DNA of 35,483 bases from Deltaproteobacteria bacterium (lineage in GTDB: Bacteria > Desulfobacterota > Dissulfuribacteria > Dissulfuribacterales > QOAL01). A model generated the notes under the pieces. It had not been told where the DNA came from. It searched no databases and was given only the letters and a program-made list of their open reading frames with translations. The translations under genes and the position numbers were made by a program. The first letter of the stretch is position 1. Each line of letters begins with the position of its first letter. Location: the NCBI GenBank assembly GCA_026986785.1, contig JALSNW010000028.1:1-35483 (forward strand), written 5' to 3'. Positions 1 through 9,523 of the stretch are shown in pieces.

Positions 1-858
<858 letters not shown>

Positions 859-921
859 AAATTGAATTAAAGCCGAAATCGGCTACTTGAGCTTTGATTA
901 TGTTTGGCACCCGCCAGACGC

Positions 922-940
922 TATTCAGTTTTCAAAGATC
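922..940 (-). promoter_or_regulatory. boxA-like antitermination element in the rRNA leader
   Basis: On the minus strand this reads GATCTTTGAAAACTGAATA. It closely matches the boxA-type element of rRNA leaders (the Bacillus form has CTTTGAAAACTA). It lies about 65 bases upstream of the 16S 5' end and downstream of both promoters, as expected for NusB/NusE-dependent antitermination of the rrn operon. The role is inferred from sequence and position. Confidence 0.6.
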
Positions 941-964
941 GGCTTTTTCAAAAGTGCGAAAGAA

Positions 965-993
965 ACTGTAACTACTAACCGCCTCACTGTCAA
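965..993 (-). promoter_or_regulatory. rrn promoter P2 (sigma70 type)
   Basis: On the minus strand TTGACA (988-993) is followed by a 17-base spacer and TACAGT (965-970). The -35 box is a perfect consensus. It is the promoter nearest to the 16S gene, with transcription starting near 958. It is the downstream member of a tandem pair, as is common for rRNA operons. Confidence 0.75.
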
Positions 994-1059
994 TAGCTTT
1001 TCTTCAAATCGCCTGAGGTAGAGATGATAGCAGCATGTTTCTCGCCCTATGATCTCTTG

Positions 1060-1073
1060 GCGGCTGGCGCCGC
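1060..1073. repeat. GC-rich hairpin between the two rrn promoters
   Basis: GCGGC, a TGGC loop and GCCGC form a 5-bp stem in an otherwise unremarkable stretch. It would lie in the leader of transcripts starting at P1. There is no U-tract, so it is not a terminator. Its role is unknown. Confidence 0.35.
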
Positions 1074-1104
1074 AGTCATCTCGCCTCATCAGCAAGGCCT
1101 GAGA

Positions 1105-1133
1105 TTTATAGCCTACATTCCAAAAATGTGCAA
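1105..1133 (-). promoter_or_regulatory. rrn promoter P1 (sigma70 type)
   Basis: On the minus strand TTGCAC (1128-1133) is followed by a 17-base spacer and TATAAA (1105-1110). This is the upstream member of the tandem rrn promoter pair, about 240 bases before the 16S 5' end. It begins only about 50 bases after the topA stop codon, and I see no clear intrinsic terminator between topA and it. topA read-through into the rRNA operon is therefore possible. Confidence 0.7.
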
Positions 1134-1185
1134 GAAAAATCTAAAAAAAATTTGCCTATCTGACCTTTATTTTTTGTCACCCAAA

Positions 1186-3444
1186 TTACCTCTTTGATTT
1201 CAGTGACTTGGTATAGGGACAACCCTTTCTTGGGCACTTGAGTGCCCTTTCACCGGATTTGGTCTTTTTTTCCAACAGATAAGGTGATCCACAACTGGGG
1301 CACTCTTCATTTACCGGTTTGTCCCAAATGGCAAAATCACAAGATGGATAATTGCTGCACCCATAAAAGACCTTACCCCTCCTGGTTGCCTTCTGCACCA
1401 ACTCGCCGCTGCACCCCTCCCTTGGGCAGGAAACCCCTGTAGGAATAGGCATGGTATTCTTACATTCCGGATATCCAGAACATGCCAGAAACTCTCCATA
1501 TCTGCCCCTTTTCTTGATCATGGGCCTGCCGCACTTCTTGCAGACATGTTCTGTCACATGGACCTCGTCAGAGGCAAGCTCAATAGTACCATCCGATGCC
1601 CTGGTGAAATTACTGGTGTGTTTGCACTTTGGAAATGCCGAACAGGCGAGGAATTCACCGGTCTTTCCATACCTTATCACCATAGGGGCACCACACTTGT
1701 CACACTTTATCTCTGTGGCAACGCCATTTGCCTTGACAGACTCCATATTCTGCCTGGCTGTCTCCAACCGGCTGGAAAAGGTAGAATAAAAACGCCGAAG
1801 GAGATCCACCCATGAAACAGCACCCTCTTCGACCTGATCTAGCCCTTTCTCCATCTCGGCAGTGAAATCCGTATCAAGTATCTCAGGGAAATGGGCAGTC
1901 AGCAGATCGGTAACCAAGAATCCAAGTTCTGTTGGGTAAAATCGCCTCTTTCCCAATCTGACATATTCTTTGTCTTGTATGGTGGAGAGGATGGCAGCAT
2001 AAGTGCTTGGCCTGCCTATGCCCTTTTGTTCCAATGCCTTGATCAGAGTCGCTTCGCTATAGCGTGGAGGAGGTTGGGTAAAATGCTGTTGCGGCTCAAG
2101 GCCGAGCAGTTTCAAGACCTGGCCTTCGTCCAAAAGAGGCAACTCCACTGTTCTATCATCTTGCCTGCCATCCTTACCGTAAAGCTTCAAGAATCCTTCA
2201 AACTTCATAACACTGCCCACTGCCCTGAGAGTGAATTTACCTGCCTCTATGTTGATGGTGGTCTGATCGTAAATGGCCGGAGACATCTGGGAAGCAAGAA
2301 ACCTCTTCCAGATAAGTTCGTAGAGCCTGAGTAGATCCCTTTCCAAAAATGCAGAAAGCTCATCAGGGGTCCTAAAGACAGAGGTTGGCCTTATTGCCTC
2401 ATGCGCATCCTGGGTTAGCTTCCCCTTCTTGAACTGCCTTCCACGAGAAGGCACGAATTCCGGGCCAAGGCTCTTGCTGAGAAATGCCCTGGCCTCCTTG
2501 ATTGCCTCTGATGAAAGCCTCACAGAATCCGTTCTCATATAGGTGATGAGGCCCACTGGCCCTTCCTCACCAAGATCAATGCCTTCATAGAGCTTTTGAG
2601 CCAATGTCATTGTCTTCTTTGCAGAAAATCCAAGCTGGTTGGCTGCTGCCTGTTGGAGCGTACTGGTGATGAATGGCGGGGGAGGGTTTTTCTTCCTCTC
2701 CACCCTTTTCACATCTGTCACCCGGTATTCTGCCTCTTTCAGCTGGTCGGTGATCTGCCTCGCTCTGGCTTCATCCTTAATCTGGAGCTTTTTGCCAGAT
2801 TCCTTTATCACCTTGGCCTGGAATTCGGGGGGAACAGGGCCCTGTAGTCTGGCCGTAATATCCCAATATTCCTCTGGGACAAAACTCTGGATCTGTCTTT
2901 CCCTGTCGCATACAAGACGTACAGCAACCGACTGGACCCTTCCTGCCGAAAGACCTTGGCGCACCTTTTCCCATAAAAGGGGAGAAAGTTCATAGCCAAC
3001 GAGCCTGTCGAGAATGCGCCTGGCCTGCTGGGATTCGAATCTATTGCGATTGAGCTCAGTAGGAGACTCGAGGGCCTCCATTATGGCCCTCTTGGTCAAT
3101 TCGTGAAACAGCACCCTGTGAAAACGCTTTCCGTTCTTTCTCCCCCTTTTAAGCTCTTCTGCAATATGCCAGGCAATCGCCTCTCCCTCCCTGTCAGGAT
3201 CGGGGGCAAGGTATATATCTTCAACTTTGGAAGCAGCAGACCGTAGCTGCTTGATAATCTTACCCTTTCCCCTAATGATCTCATATTCTGGGGAAAAGTC
3301 CCTTTCCTTGTCAACACCAAGACGTTTCCTGGGCAAATCCTTGACATGTCCCACTGACGCCATGACATCATAGTCTTTGCCCAAATACCTCTTTATAGTT
3401 CTCACCTTTGTAGGTGACTCTACTATTACAAGCCCTTTCTTCAT
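1186..3444 (-). CDS. topA: DNA topoisomerase I (type IA)
   Basis: This cytoplasmic enzyme relaxes negative supercoils through a transient 5'-phosphotyrosine link. The 752-residue protein has an N-terminal TOPRIM domain with Glu9 in VESPTK and the acidic DPDREGE motif at 82-88. The active-site Tyr302 lies in TYMRTDS (301-307). The C-terminus from about 581 to 742 holds four Cys4 zinc-ribbon units, the first pairs being CDKC and CKKC; the length is usual for a multi-zinc-finger TopA. The start overlaps the dprA stop by 4 bases (ATGA), so the two are probably translationally coupled in a dprA-topA operon, an arrangement common in many bacteria. The rRNA operon lies directly downstream on the same strand. 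Confidence 0.97.
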   Translation of the reverse strand: MKKGLVIVESPTKVRTIKRYLGKDYDVMASVGHVKDLPRKRLGVDKERDFSPEYEIIRGKGKIIKQLRSAASKVEDIYLAPDPDREGEAIAWHIAEELKRGRKNGKRFHRVLFHELTKRAIMEALESPTELNRNRFESQQARRILDRLVGYELSPLLWEKVRQGLSAGRVQSVAVRLVCDRERQIQSFVPEEYWDITARLQGPVPPEFQAKVIKESGKKLQIKDEARARQITDQLKEAEYRVTDVKRVERKKNPPPPFITSTLQQAAANQLGFSAKKTMTLAQKLYEGIDLGEEGPVGLITYMRTDSVRLSSEAIKEARAFLSKSLGPEFVPSRGRQFKKGKLTQDAHEAIRPTSVFRTPDELSAFLERDLLRLYELIWKRFLASQMSPAIYDQTTINIEAGKFTLRAVGSVMKFEGFLKLYGKDGRQDDRTVELPLLDEGQVLKLLGLEPQQHFTQPPPRYSEATLIKALEQKGIGRPSTYAAILSTIQDKEYVRLGKRRFYPTELGFLVTDLLTAHFPEILDTDFTAEMEKGLDQVEEGAVSWVDLLRRFYSTFSSRLETARQNMESVKANGVATEIKCDKCGAPMVIRYGKTGEFLACSAFPKCKHTSNFTRASDGTIELASDEVHVTEHVCKKCGRPMIKKRGRYGEFLACSGYPECKNTMPIPTGVSCPREGCSGELVQKATRRGKVFYGCSNYPSCDFAIWDKPVNEECPSCGSPYLLEKKTKSGERALKCPRKGCPYTKSLKSKR

Positions 3445-4568
3445 GAAATTTTACTCAAATCACAATCTTTAATACTGTATTTCCCGCCAGGATGGCTGAT
3501 CACTAATCCTTTAAGTTCAAGCTGAAGAAGCACTGGATTGATCAATGAGGCAGCCATGTTACAACGTGCCGCTATCTCATCAATATGTTGGGGCTCTGCC
3601 TCAAGATTGTCAACCACATGCCGTTCATCCTGTGAAAGAGATGAAACTTTAACTTTCTCCCGTGATTCAGCAACCCCTTTTTCAAAAAAATTTCCCCCAA
3701 TCTCGCGAATTATGTCATTCAGGCCTGTTATCAAGGCAGCCCCTTCCCTTATCAACTGATGACATCCCTTACTATTGAAAGAATATATGCTGCCTGGCAC
3801 TGCCATAACCTCTCTTCCCTGCTCCATACCCAGATATGCAGTGATAAGAGAACCGCTTCCAGGACCGGCCTCTACCACCACAACAGCTTGAGAAAGGCCA
3901 CTTATGATCCTGTTTCTCGCAGGAAAGTTGCCAGGTTCTGGCCTGGTGCCAGGTAAAAACTCTGATATAACAACCCCGTTTCGTGCTATTTGATCCTTCA
4001 GGCCCTTGTTTCGTACTGGATAATTCACATCAAGCCCACAACCTATTACTGCAACGGTCAACCCTCCAATAGACAGGGCCCCTTCATGGGCCGCAGAATC
4101 AATGCCCATGGCCAATCCAGAAACTACTACGAATCCCTGGGCACAGAGTCCTTGGGCAAGCTCTCTCGCCACCCTTCTTCCATAACTGGAAGCCTTTCTG
4201 GAACCAACTATGGCTATTGCCTTTTGTTTCAATACCCACCTATCTCCGACCCCGAATAACACTGGAGGCGGTAGATGGATATCTCTCAGCACTGGAGGAT
4301 AATCTTCATCATGTATAGTCATGAACCAGGCATCCAGCGAACCAAGGTCGTTTTTCAACATTTCGAGGGCATCCATGTCTACTCCCGCAAGGATGGAATG
4401 TATGGTTTTCTCAGGTAGTACCCCAATAGACCTCAGGGCGGATGGTCGGCTTCTCCAGACCTCGATGGGTGAACCAAACTCTTCCATCAGCCGAGCATAA
4501 AACGCCTTTCCTATACCTGGCACCATCATCAGGGCCAAGCTGGCATCCTTTATCGAGAGACTGGACAT
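3441..4568 (-). CDS. dprA: DNA processing protein DprA (Smf)
   Basis: DprA binds incoming single-stranded DNA and loads RecA during natural transformation; it is also widespread in bacteria not known to be competent. The 375-residue protein has an N-terminal helix-hairpin-helix segment (VPGIGKAFYARL). A Rossmann-like core follows with AIVGSRKAS, VSGLAMGIDSAAH, VIGCGLDVNYP, FPARNRIISG and EAGPGSGSL. The C-terminal winged-helix DML1-type domain spans about residues 310-368. A good ribosome binding site (GAAGGAG) precedes the ATG. The gene overlaps topA by 4 bases and diverges from xerC across a gap of about 150 bases. Confidence 0.96.
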   Translation of the reverse strand: MSSLSIKDASLALMMVPGIGKAFYARLMEEFGSPIEVWRSRPSALRSIGVLPEKTIHSILAGVDMDALEMLKNDLGSLDAWFMTIHDEDYPPVLRDIHLPPPVLFGVGDRWVLKQKAIAIVGSRKASSYGRRVARELAQGLCAQGFVVVSGLAMGIDSAAHEGALSIGGLTVAVIGCGLDVNYPVRNKGLKDQIARNGVVISEFLPGTRPEPGNFPARNRIISGLSQAVVVVEAGPGSGSLITAYLGMEQGREVMAVPGSIYSFNSKGCHQLIREGAALITGLNDIIREIGGNFFEKGVAESREKVKVSSLSQDERHVVDNLEAEPQHIDEIAARCNMAASLINPVLLQLELKGLVISHPGGKYSIKDCDLSKIS

Positions 4569-4720
4569 CTTATAGCTCCTTCAACGGACGGAAAGTGAAT
4601 TCGTTTTTTTTATTCCCTTATGAAAAATATGGGATAAATTAACCCTATGGCTTTTTTCGGTATGTTTGTTGAAGTTCAAAAATCAATGCCATTAGAACTT
4701 GGTATCCATGTGGTGATCGG

Positions 4721-5632
4721 ATGTTAAAAGACAGCCTTTCATCCTTTTTGGAATTCCTATCGGCAGAGCAAAATGCGTCGCCCAATACCATTGCCGCATA
4801 TAAAAGGGATGTGGAAGAATTCCTGAGATTCATGGATGACAGGGATAAAAAAGGGCTTCCTGGCCCCAAAGATGTGCGGAACTGGTTGGCAAACTTGAAC
4901 AAAAAGGGCTTAAAAAGGACATCCATATCAAGGAAATTGTCTTCCTTGAGGGCCTTTTTCAAATTCCTTTTCAGAATGGGGCAGGTTGCCTCCAATCCAG
5001 CAGAACCTGTCTCTTTTCCAATAAGATCGAGGCCGCTTCCCCACAATCTCTCTACAGCCCAGATCTCTGCCATGCTGGACAATATCCAACCTACTGGTTT
5101 TAAAGCAACAAGGGACAAGGCAATCCTTGAACTGCTTTACAGCACAGGGATGCGCGTAAGTGAACTGACAGGGCTCGATATAGACCGAATCGATCTGTCT
5201 GCTGAGATAGTCAAGGTCCGGGGCAAGGGGAGAAAAGAACGGATCATACCCTTTGGTTCCTTGGCCAAACAGGCCGTTGAAAACTACCTGCCAGAAAGGT
5301 CGTCTCTCCTCAAAAGGCTCAACTGCACCTCAGAACAAGCAGTCTTTGTCAATAAAAATGGTTCTCGCCTTTCTCAGCGAACTGTTCAACGCATGGTTTC
5401 ATCTGTAGCGTTCTCTGCAGGGGTATATAGTGAGGTAACCCCTCATGTATTCAGGCATTCCATGGCCACGCATCTCCTTGAGGCAGGTGCAGATCTCCGC
5501 TCTATCCAGGAACTTCTTGGACATGCCAGTGTTGCCACCACGCAGAAATACACGCATCTCGATATGAAAAGCCTACGCGAGGTATTCGATAAAGCCCACC
5601 CGCGAGGCAAAAAGAGAAGTATGCGGGATTGA
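4721..5632 (+). CDS. xerC: tyrosine recombinase, XerC/XerD type
   Basis: This site-specific recombinase probably resolves chromosome dimers at a dif-like site with a partner Xer protein. The 303-residue length is typical. The N-terminal SAM-like core-binding domain spans about residues 1-90. All catalytic residues are visible: Arg145 in GMRVSEL, Lys169 in RGKG, His242 and Arg245 in PHVFRHS, His268 in LLGHAS and nucleophile Tyr277 in QKYTH. The first ATG is used although its ribosome binding site is weak. Nothing nearby suggests an integrase of a mobile element, and its place beside dprA-topA fits a housekeeping Xer. Whether it is XerC or XerD cannot be settled without alignment. Confidence 0.9.
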   Translation: MLKDSLSSFLEFLSAEQNASPNTIAAYKRDVEEFLRFMDDRDKKGLPGPKDVRNWLANLNKKGLKRTSISRKLSSLRAFFKFLFRMGQVASNPAEPVSFPIRSRPLPHNLSTAQISAMLDNIQPTGFKATRDKAILELLYSTGMRVSELTGLDIDRIDLSAEIVKVRGKGRKERIIPFGSLAKQAVENYLPERSSLLKRLNCTSEQAVFVNKNGSRLSQRTVQRMVSSVAFSAGVYSEVTPHVFRHSMATHLLEAGADLRSIQELLGHASVATTQKYTHLDMKSLREVFDKAHPRGKKRSMRD

Positions 5633-5695
5633 TCGTTCTCTTCCTCGATAATCTCACCTGACGAGATACCATGTCCCATAATCTGCCAATTTCCC

Positions 5696-5714
5696 GAAGA
5701 TGAAAAGCATCTTC
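5696..5714 (+). terminator. possible weak terminator after xerC
   Basis: GAAGATG, loop AAAAG and CATCTTC form a perfect 7-bp stem, followed by TTAACCTTT rather than a clean U-run. It lies about 65 bases after the xerC stop. The hairpin is clear; its function as a terminator is only plausible. Confidence 0.4.
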
Positions 5715-5820
5715 TTAACCTTTACAGATTTTCATGCTACATTTGGAATAACTGAAAACTATGTTACATAGAGACTTGCTATCCCTGTAAAAATTTTTAG
5801 TCTTTCATTCGTTTTACCGC

Positions 5821-5836
5821 ATCTCCTGCTGGAGAT
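5821..5836 (+). repeat. 6-bp hairpin in the hflK upstream region
   Basis: ATCTCC, loop TGCT and GGAGAT form a small perfect hairpin 55 bases upstream of the hflK start codon. No U-run follows. It may be an mRNA leader structure. The remainder of 5633-5891 shows no gene and no convincing promoter. Confidence 0.3.
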
Positions 5837-5891
5837 CTACATCCGCGTTGACAGCCGATATCAATTTACGTTGAGGAGACCTGATTAGACA

Positions 5892-6884
5892 ATGAACAAC
5901 ATGAATACCCCTCAAATTCCCCCTACATTGGAACATCTGAGGAGATCCAAAAATCAATTGAAGGCCCTGATGCCTTTGGCTGTTATTGTCCTTGCTGGCA
6001 TCGTTCTATGGAACTGCTGGTACACAGTAGAGCCTGAGGAAGTAGGTCTGGTGCTGAGATTCGGAAAATACATCAAGGAGACCCAGCCTGGCCTCCACTT
6101 CAAACTGCCAGATCCGATCGAAACCGTTATCAAGGTCCCTGTCCAAAGGCAGCTCAAGGAGGAATTCGGCTTCAGGACAGAGGTCCCAGGGGTCAGAACC
6201 CGCTACTCTGTCCAGAATTTCGAACACGAATCCTTGATGTTGACAGGAGATCTCAACGTAGCCGTAGTGGAATGGATAGCCCAATACAGGATAAGAGACC
6301 CCTATAAATTCCTTTTCAAGATAAAAGATCCCAGGCAGACATTCAGGGACATGAACGAGGCCATCATGAGAGAAGTTGTGGGAGATAGGACTGTCACTGA
6401 CATCCTCACTACAGGGCGCCAAGAGATAGCGGACGAGGCCAGGAAAAAGCTCCAGGAACTCTGTGATCAATATGAAACAGGGATAGTGGTAGAACAAATC
6501 GTCTTACAGGACGCCAACCCACCAGACCCTGTCAAGCCCTCTTTCAACGAGGTCAATCAGGCCCAACAGGAGAAGGAAAGAATGATAAATGATGCGTGGG
6601 CCGAATATAACAGGGTTATCCCAAAGGCAAAAGGCCAGGCACTTCAAACCATCCAGGAAGCAAAGGGCTATGCTGCAAACCGCATCAACAGGGCCCAGGG
6701 AGATGCCAAGTTTTTCCAGGAGATCCTGAGGGCCTACCGAGAAGCACCGATAGTTACGAGGCGGAGGTTGTATCTCGAGGCAATGGATCACATCTATGGT
6801 TCCATTACGAGGAAGATAATAGTAGATGAATATGTAAAGGGTATCCTGCCCATGCTATCCCTGGACAAAAAGGTGAAACCATGA
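5892..6884 (+). CDS. hflK: FtsH protease modulator HflK
   Basis: This is an SPFH/prohibitin-family inner-membrane protein that forms a large complex with HflC and modulates the AAA protease FtsH. The 330-residue protein has a short N-terminal segment, one transmembrane helix at about 27-44 and an SPFH domain beginning near TVEPEEVGLVLRFGK. A long charged Ala/Gln/Glu/Lys-rich coiled-coil region lies near 210-280. The start at 5892 is preceded by GAGGAG about 13 bases upstream; a second in-frame ATG at 5901 is possible but further away. It overlaps hflC by 4 bases (ATGA), giving a coupled two-gene operon. Confidence 0.93.
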   Translation: MNNMNTPQIPPTLEHLRRSKNQLKALMPLAVIVLAGIVLWNCWYTVEPEEVGLVLRFGKYIKETQPGLHFKLPDPIETVIKVPVQRQLKEEFGFRTEVPGVRTRYSVQNFEHESLMLTGDLNVAVVEWIAQYRIRDPYKFLFKIKDPRQTFRDMNEAIMREVVGDRTVTDILTTGRQEIADEARKKLQELCDQYETGIVVEQIVLQDANPPDPVKPSFNEVNQAQQEKERMINDAWAEYNRVIPKAKGQALQTIQEAKGYAANRINRAQGDAKFFQEILRAYREAPIVTRRRLYLEAMDHIYGSITRKIIVDEYVKGILPMLSLDKKVKP

Positions 6885-7795
6885 AGATATTCTCTGGCAT
6901 TTCAATCATTGTCCTGATCATGGCCTTGGCATTGGTTGGGGGGACGTTTTACGTGGTGAAGGAATCCCAACAAGTCATAATCACCCAATTCGGCAAACCA
7001 ATTGGCTCGGCCGTCACCGAACCCGGCCTTCACACAAAGCTGCCGTTTATTCAGGAGGCCAACTATTTTGAAAAGAGGTTCCTGGCCTGGGATGGTGAGC
7101 CCAACCAGATCCCAACCAAGGACAAACGCTTCATCTGGGTAGACACCTATGCAAGATGGAGAATCGTGGACCCCTTACTATTTTTCCAGAGGCTGAGGAA
7201 CCAGAGGATAGCCCAGAGCAGGCTGGATGACATCCTGGATGGGGGAACAAGAAACGTAGTAGCAAATCACAGGCTCATCGAGCTGGTGGAAAGCGGCCTG
7301 GACAAAAATAAACTCAGGGAAAAGGGATTGGAGCCCATCAAATTCGGCAGGGAAAAACTTGCAAAAGAGGTATTACACCAGGCGGCCCCCAAGGTGAAAG
7401 ACCTGGGAATAGAGATCCTGGATTTCCGTTTCAAGAGGATCAATTATGTGGAGGCGGTGAGGAAGAAGGTATATGCCAGGATGATTGCCGAGAGGAAGAG
7501 AATAGCCGAACAGTATAGGGCAGAAGGTGCAGGTGAGGCAGCAAGGATAGCAGGCGAAAAGGACAGGCAACTCAAGACCATCACCTCTGAGGCATATAAG
7601 ACAGCAAAAGAGATAAAGGGTAAGGCCGAGGCCGAGGCCTCTAGGATTTATGCCAAGGCATATCAGCAGGACCCAGAATTTTTCGATTTTTTAAGAAGCC
7701 TCGACACCTATAAAAAGGCCCTCAGAAAAAATACGACTCTGGTCATTTCGTCAAAGAGCGAACTGCTGAAATATATGTCAAACATCCAGAAATAA
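6881..7795 (+). CDS. hflC: FtsH protease modulator HflC
   Basis: HflC is the partner of HflK in the membrane complex surrounding FtsH. The 304-residue protein has one transmembrane segment at about 6-25 and then an SPFH domain (QQVIITQFGKPIG, EPGLHTKLPF, DTYARWRI). A coiled coil rich in EAA/AERKR-type repeats (about 205-250) precedes a C-terminal segment reading DPEFFDFLRSLDTYKKAL, which is typical of HflC. The start overlaps the hflK stop as ATGA. It converges on an unrecognised minus-strand gene, leaving 75 bases that contain no clear terminator. Confidence 0.93.
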   Translation: MKIFSGISIIVLIMALALVGGTFYVVKESQQVIITQFGKPIGSAVTEPGLHTKLPFIQEANYFEKRFLAWDGEPNQIPTKDKRFIWVDTYARWRIVDPLLFFQRLRNQRIAQSRLDDILDGGTRNVVANHRLIELVESGLDKNKLREKGLEPIKFGREKLAKEVLHQAAPKVKDLGIEILDFRFKRINYVEAVRKKVYARMIAERKRIAEQYRAEGAGEAARIAGEKDRQLKTITSEAYKTAKEIKGKAEAEASRIYAKAYQQDPEFFDFLRSLDTYKKALRKNTTLVISSKSELLKYMSNIQK

Positions 7796-7870
7796 GGACA
7801 TAGCCTATAAAGACATAATACCCCTGCCAACAGCGGAGCCAAAAAGGAAGGGGCCTTGTATTTAGGCAAC

Positions 7871-8899
7871 TCAGACCAAGAACAATGAGCCGTATATGGT
7901 TGGAAGAGGGCAGTTATCCACGTCCTTTTCCGTAAGACCAGCTGCCTTGAGGGCTACCTCTTGCCAAGAATGGCCTGGATAGATCGTAACCACCATGTGA
8001 GCTGCCCCCTTTTGGGAACTCGCTTCACAATGTATATCTATGGTCTGCTGTATATCCTGTTTAATGCCTTCCAATTCTTTGTCCTCTGTGATCTCTGAGG
8101 ACTTAGCCCCATCCGATAATATGTGGAGGAGCCTTGCAAAAAGGGGACGAACTGCCAAGACCTTCTCCTGGCATAATCTTTCTGGCTGGAAAGGAATGGA
8201 AAACCTGGCCAGCTCCATACTTGACTTTCCCCCAGACAACGACTCGTAAGCAGCATCCATCAAATCCTTTGTGGAGACACTTTCTCCAACAGGCCAACAT
8301 TGCTTCACTCCAACACCGCTAAAAAAGGTCCTTATCCATGCCCTGAGCCTTTCCCGGACCCTATTCAGCGGTTCGATGAAGAAAGTAGTTCCTTCAGTAG
8401 CTTTTGGGGTAGACAGCCCTTCGACGAGTTCAGAGATCTTAGTTGCATCCATCTCTACCTGTTCGAGCTCCCTGTCAAGCTGATCCATTCTCTGATCTGC
8501 GTCCATGGAAAGTCTGAGGAAAAGGCGAGATGCCATCAGGATATCTTCCTTTTTGCCTCCTTTGATGGCGCCAATTATCCCCTGGATATCCTCATTGCCC
8601 GAATTCATCAGGGCTGAATAGAGCGTCTCAAACCCAGTATTACCTCCGAGCCCCAACTGCTCACCCCAGGTTTCCAGGGCCTTGAGGCCATTCTTGAAAT
8701 CTTCCAGTCTGTCTCCAAGGGGAGAGGCCACTATTGGTGTAATCCGCATAGCATTTATCTCGCGATCCTGGCTGACCAACTCGACACTGTCTTCAGACGG
8801 TGCCATGACCAACATTTCATCCAGAAAAAGCGAGGCGGCAACAGCCGATTTATATCTCAGATAACAGGTCGGATATAATAAGGCACTTTTAGTGGACAT
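7871..8899 (-). CDS. hypothetical protein, 342 residues
   Basis: I do not recognise this family. The protein has no signal peptide or obvious membrane segment and looks soluble. Residues about 135-165 are rich in Asp, Glu, Met and Leu (MDQLDRELEQVEMDATKISE) and may form a coiled coil. Only four cysteines are visible and there is no metal-binding or nucleotide-binding motif. A strong AGGAG ribosome binding site lies about 10 bases upstream of the ATG. The reading frame is long and its codon use resembles the neighbours, so it is probably a real gene. It is monocistronic, converging on hflC and diverging from the DUF1232 gene. Confidence 0.75.
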   Translation of the reverse strand: MSTKSALLYPTCYLRYKSAVAASLFLDEMLVMAPSEDSVELVSQDREINAMRITPIVASPLGDRLEDFKNGLKALETWGEQLGLGGNTGFETLYSALMNSGNEDIQGIIGAIKGGKKEDILMASRLFLRLSMDADQRMDQLDRELEQVEMDATKISELVEGLSTPKATEGTTFFIEPLNRVRERLRAWIRTFFSGVGVKQCWPVGESVSTKDLMDAAYESLSGGKSSMELARFSIPFQPERLCQEKVLAVRPLFARLLHILSDGAKSSEITEDKELEGIKQDIQQTIDIHCEASSQKGAAHMVVTIYPGHSWQEVALKAAGLTEKDVDNCPLPTIYGSLFLV

Positions 8900-8973
8900 A
8901 TCTATTTTTCTCCTATTTCATTGTCTTTTGCTTTTCAGATATCATACATTGTCTTATCAAGATACCTTAAAAG

Positions 8974-9001
8974 TTGACTATTCACATTTATATATTAAAT
9001 T
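8974..9001 (+). promoter_or_regulatory. possible promoter for the DUF1232-HAD-selD genes
   Basis: TTGACT (8974-8979), a 16-base AT-rich spacer and TAAATT (8996-9001) resemble a sigma70 promoter. They lie about 100 bases upstream of the DUF1232 start in a 201-base divergent gap. The -10 box is only a moderate match, so this is tentative. Confidence 0.35.
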
Positions 9002-9036
9002 CTCAAGTGTAATAATCAGAATGTTATTAGAGCCGC

Positions 9037-9061
9037 TATAGGCTGACATCACAGGCCTATA
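9037..9061 (+). repeat. inverted repeat upstream of the DUF1232 gene
   Basis: TATAGGC and GCCTATA are perfect 7-base inverted arms separated by 11 bases. They lie 40 bases upstream of the ATG at 9101 and downstream of the possible promoter. This could be a leader hairpin or a regulator site. There is no U-run after it. Confidence 0.4.
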
Positions 9062-9100
9062 TGATTGTGTCGATTCTACCATGAAGAGAAGCCAAATAGC

Positions 9101-9505
9101 ATGAAGAAGATACAGGATTCCAAAAAATCAAGCGGCTCGTCCTTTCTGGCCTACATACCCAAGTTCCTAAGGCTCCTCATCAACCTACTGCGTGATCCCA
9201 GGGTATCCACTACAGACAAGGCTATACTGGGGGCGACAATCGCCTATCTGCTGAATCCTGTAGACATCGTCCCTGATTGGATACCTTTTCTGGGCATGGT
9301 AGACGATGTCTATCTCATTGCCCTGGCCCTCTTGCGGATGCTCCTCAGAACCGATGAGAAGGTACTCAACCAGTATTGGGATGGGCCAGAGGAACTTATA
9401 CCCTTACTCAAACAAACTGCTGAATGGGCGGTTGCCTTTCTCCCTTCCAAGGTGAGAAAGGCCCTTCTGGCAAAGATAGAAAAGGAAGAAAGGATTCAAA
9501 CATGA
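9101..9505 (+). CDS. DUF1232 (YkvA-type) small membrane protein
   Basis: This is a small membrane-associated protein of the DUF1232 family, whose function is not established. The signature YLLNPVDIVPDWIPFLGMVDD is split here as YLLNPVDIVPDW (49-60) and IPFLGMVDD (61-69), followed by a hydrophobic stretch IALALLRML. The frame is open from a TTG at 9065, but ATG 9101 gives MKKIQDSKKS and the usual family start, so it is preferred; it has only a weak GAAGAG site. The protein is 134 residues. It is followed after 18 bases by a HAD-like gene and then selD, all on the same strand, which suggests one transcript but not necessarily a shared function. Confidence 0.85.
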   Translation: MKKIQDSKKSSGSSFLAYIPKFLRLLINLLRDPRVSTTDKAILGATIAYLLNPVDIVPDWIPFLGMVDDVYLIALALLRMLLRTDEKVLNQYWDGPEELIPLLKQTAEWAVAFLPSKVRKALLAKIEKEERIQT

Positions 9506-9523
9506 TAAGGATCCGGGGGATTC

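Noticed and set aside
4721-5632. Tyrosine recombinase as a sign of an integrated element
   Set aside because: Its dprA-topA neighbourhood and Xer-like length fit a housekeeping gene; no attachment-site repeat or phage gene is seen.
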